A stretch of DNA of 64,000 bases from Pectinatus sp. (GTDB lineage: Bacteria > Bacillota > Negativicutes > Selenomonadales > Selenomonadaceae). The notes under the pieces are model-generated. The model did no database searches. It saw nothing but the letters and a program-made list of their open reading frames with translations, and was not told the DNA's origin. Position 1 is the stretch's first letter; every line of letters starts with the position of its first letter. The stretch lies in NCBI GenBank assembly GCA_020025135.1, contig JAHHSQ010000002.1, positions 1 to 64,000 on the forward strand, given 5' to 3'. Positions 62,422-64,000 of this stretch are shown piece after piece. The translations under genes were made by a program, and so were the position numbers.

Positions 62422-63504
62422 TCAAGAGGCAGCTTTTTTGATGAGATAAATGCCAATAATTCCGCCAATCAAATTCGGTAACCAAACAGCGAACATAGGT
62501 GGTACTCCTATTCTGCCAATGACATCCGCTATCGTCATAAAAGCATAATATATAAAGATGATAATAATACTGAGACCAAAACCAATAGAAGAACTATTAC
62601 GATTGGGTTGTACTCCCAATGGAGCACCAATCATCGCAAAGACCAAACTAGCCACTGGAATTGAAATACGCTGATACAGTTCTACTTGTAATTCCGTAGT
62701 ATCAACGCTTTGACTTTTCATGATTTTAATTTGATGTTTCAATTCCCGCATCGTCATCTCTTCTGGTTTTTTCTGTTCCCGCAAAATTGTCTGCGGGTTT
62801 TCTTCTATCGGTAATTTTTGTACGTTGAAATTCATGGTATTGGACATTTCATTATGAGCAATCGTATAAATTATGCCGTTGTGCAAAATCCATTCTCCAC
62901 TCTGCCAGTTGGCATATTCCGCATTTTCTACATGTACCAATTTCCCATCAGCAAAATCCTGCATGGTAATACCTTCCATGTGATTGTTTTCTGCATTAAA
63001 ACGACGCGCATAAATCAAGCGTTTAATCTTACCATCTTGAATATCCTTAATGATGATGTGATTGCGAGAAGTCAAGGCCTTATTATGCTCAATTTCATAG
63101 TGCACGACATCAGCATAGGCCTGATTTGACCATGGAACAACATATTCATTAAACGCTATAGACAGTATAGATACACAAACTCCCACAGCTAAAACTGGCG
63201 TAATAATGCGATAAAAACTAATGCCACATGATTTCATGGCAATAATTTCACTCGCCCCAGACATTTTACCAAATACCAATAGCGAAGCTAATAACATGGA
63301 CATGGGAAAACACCACAGCATGATAGCCGGTAAACTATAAATGAGCAGGCGCAATACTGCCGAAAAAGATGCCCCATATTGGGTTACATATTGTGCTATT
63401 CTAAATAACGTCCCCGAGCCTAAAAATACAGCGGCAAAAGCACAGACGCCAAAAAGAAATGACCACAGCACTTCTTTTAAAATATATCGATCTAAAATAC
63501 GCAT
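62422..63504 (-). CDS. LPS-export permease, LptF/LptG family
   Basis: 360 aa. YjgP/YjgQ family: three N-terminal helices (MRILDRYILKEVLWSFLFGV and the LLASLLVFGKMSGASEIIAMKSCGI coupling region), a large periplasmic jellyroll (about residues 130-265), and three C-terminal helices. With LptB it extracts LPS from the inner membrane. A single permease is seen here; F versus G cannot be assigned. Confidence 0.92.
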   Translation of the reverse strand: MRILDRYILKEVLWSFLFGVCAFAAVFLGSGTLFRIAQYVTQYGASFSAVLRLLIYSLPAIMLWCFPMSMLLASLLVFGKMSGASEIIAMKSCGISFYRIITPVLAVGVCVSILSIAFNEYVVPWSNQAYADVVHYEIEHNKALTSRNHIIIKDIQDGKIKRLIYARRFNAENNHMEGITMQDFADGKLVHVENAEYANWQSGEWILHNGIIYTIAHNEMSNTMNFNVQKLPIEENPQTILREQKKPEEMTMRELKHQIKIMKSQSVDTTELQVELYQRISIPVASLVFAMIGAPLGVQPNRNSSSIGFGLSIIIIFIYYAFMTIADVIGRIGVPPMFAVWLPNLIGGIIGIYLIKKAAS

Positions 63505-63515
63505 CCACTCTACTC

Positions 63516-64000
63516 CTATAGTTTAAAATTATCACCCAAATAAAACTTACGAGCCATCTCATTAGCAGCAATTTCTTCACTACTACCAGAAACCAAAATT
63601 TTCCCATCACTCATAATATAGGCTCTTTCTACAATGCTCAAGGTTTCACGCACACTATGGTCAGTAATGAGAATACCCATTCCCCGTTTAGCTAAATAAG
63701 AAATTATACTCTGTATATCTGCAACTGCCAAAGGGTCAATACCAGCAAACGGTTCATCTAACAAGATAAATTTGGGCTCTAAAGCTAAACAGCGGGCAAT
63801 TTCAGCTCTTCTGCGCTCGCCACCAGACAATTGCATTCCCAATCTATTGCGCACGTGTCCAAGCCCGAACTCCTCTAAAAGGTCTTCCTTCTTTTGCTTT
63901 TGCTCTTTCTTAGACAGTTTAGTCATTTCCAAAATAGCAGCGATATTTTCGTCTACGCTCAATTTGCGAAAAATAGACGATTCTTGCGCCAAGTAACTAA
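63516..64000 (-). CDS. lptB: LPS-export ATPase LptB (5' end beyond the window)
   Basis: C-terminal about 160 residues; the frame runs off the window, and the preceding residues [10 protein letters not shown] match the Q-loop context. Signature [15 protein letters not shown], Walker [14 protein letters not shown] and H-loop TDHSV are present. Partner of the LptF/G permease 11 bp downstream. Walker A lies outside the window. Confidence 0.94.
   Translation of the reverse strand, partial: SYLAQESSIFRKLSVDENIAAILEMTKLSKKEQKQKKEDLLEEFGLGHVRNRLGMQLSGGERRRAEIARCLALEPKFILLDEPFAGIDPLAVADIQSIISYLAKRGMGILITDHSVRETLSIVERAYIMSDGKILVSGSSEEIAANEMARKFYLGDNFKL

Overview
The window is AT-rich bacterial chromosome and looks like a Negativicutes (Selenomonadales/Veillonellales-type) anaerobe, a Firmicute with a Gram-negative envelope. 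It keeps classic Firmicutes gene order: tmk-yaaR-holB-ricT-trmN6-rsmI-metG-tatD-yabE-rnmV-ksgA, ispE-glmU-prs-pth, and T-box leaders on pheST and glyQS. It also has lipopolysaccharide-export genes (lptB, an LptF/G permease). No rRNA, tRNA or CRISPR array was found.

Layout. 1-13.1 kb: conserved information-processing cluster on the minus strand, with a GGDEF gene inside it and a decayed tnpB between ksgA and rnmV. 13.1-18.2 kb: ygbA-like gene, amino-acid-binding lipoprotein, purine permease with a tiny pseudoknot-capable leader, and a glucosaminidase behind a long structured leader. 18.3-28 kb: ribose operon rbsKDACB and sbcDC. 28-33.5 kb: cheR, a radical SAM gene, copZ/copA. 33.7-39.7 kb, plus strand: ispE, glmU, prs, pth, ndh. 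39.7-48.4 kb: pheST and glyQS with T-boxes, and an amino acid permease. 48.6-56.6 kb: SGNH hydrolase, an H-NOX chemoreceptor, hsp20, galE, and the run nhaA-ftsZ(divergent)-tcdA. 56.7-64 kb: an IS200/IS605 element, a cell-wall amidase, and the operon lptB-lptG-DUF3084-yqgF-like-HD-hisA.

Two features stand out. First, three protein-coding genes (pth, hisA, sbcC) are each split by an ORF-less group I intron of about 420-490 nt. The R and S core elements can be read in all three. For pth and hisA, removing the intron at a U.G-paired 5' site and an ACAG 3' end restores an intact reading frame of normal family length. Second, a repeat of about 117-138 bp occurs four times. Its minus-strand sequence resembles the right end (omega-RNA scaffold) of IS200/IS605 elements. 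Every copy lies 41-114 bp downstream of a minus-strand stop codon and in the same direction. Only one copy is next to a transposase.

Other points to check: HisA carries Tyr at the position of the catalytic Asp8; FtsZ has Phe in its GTP-binding glycine motif; the chemoreceptor's H-NOX domain keeps every residue known to matter for O2 binding; and several genes have structured or unusual 5' leaders (glucosaminidase gene, azgA, rbsC, galE).
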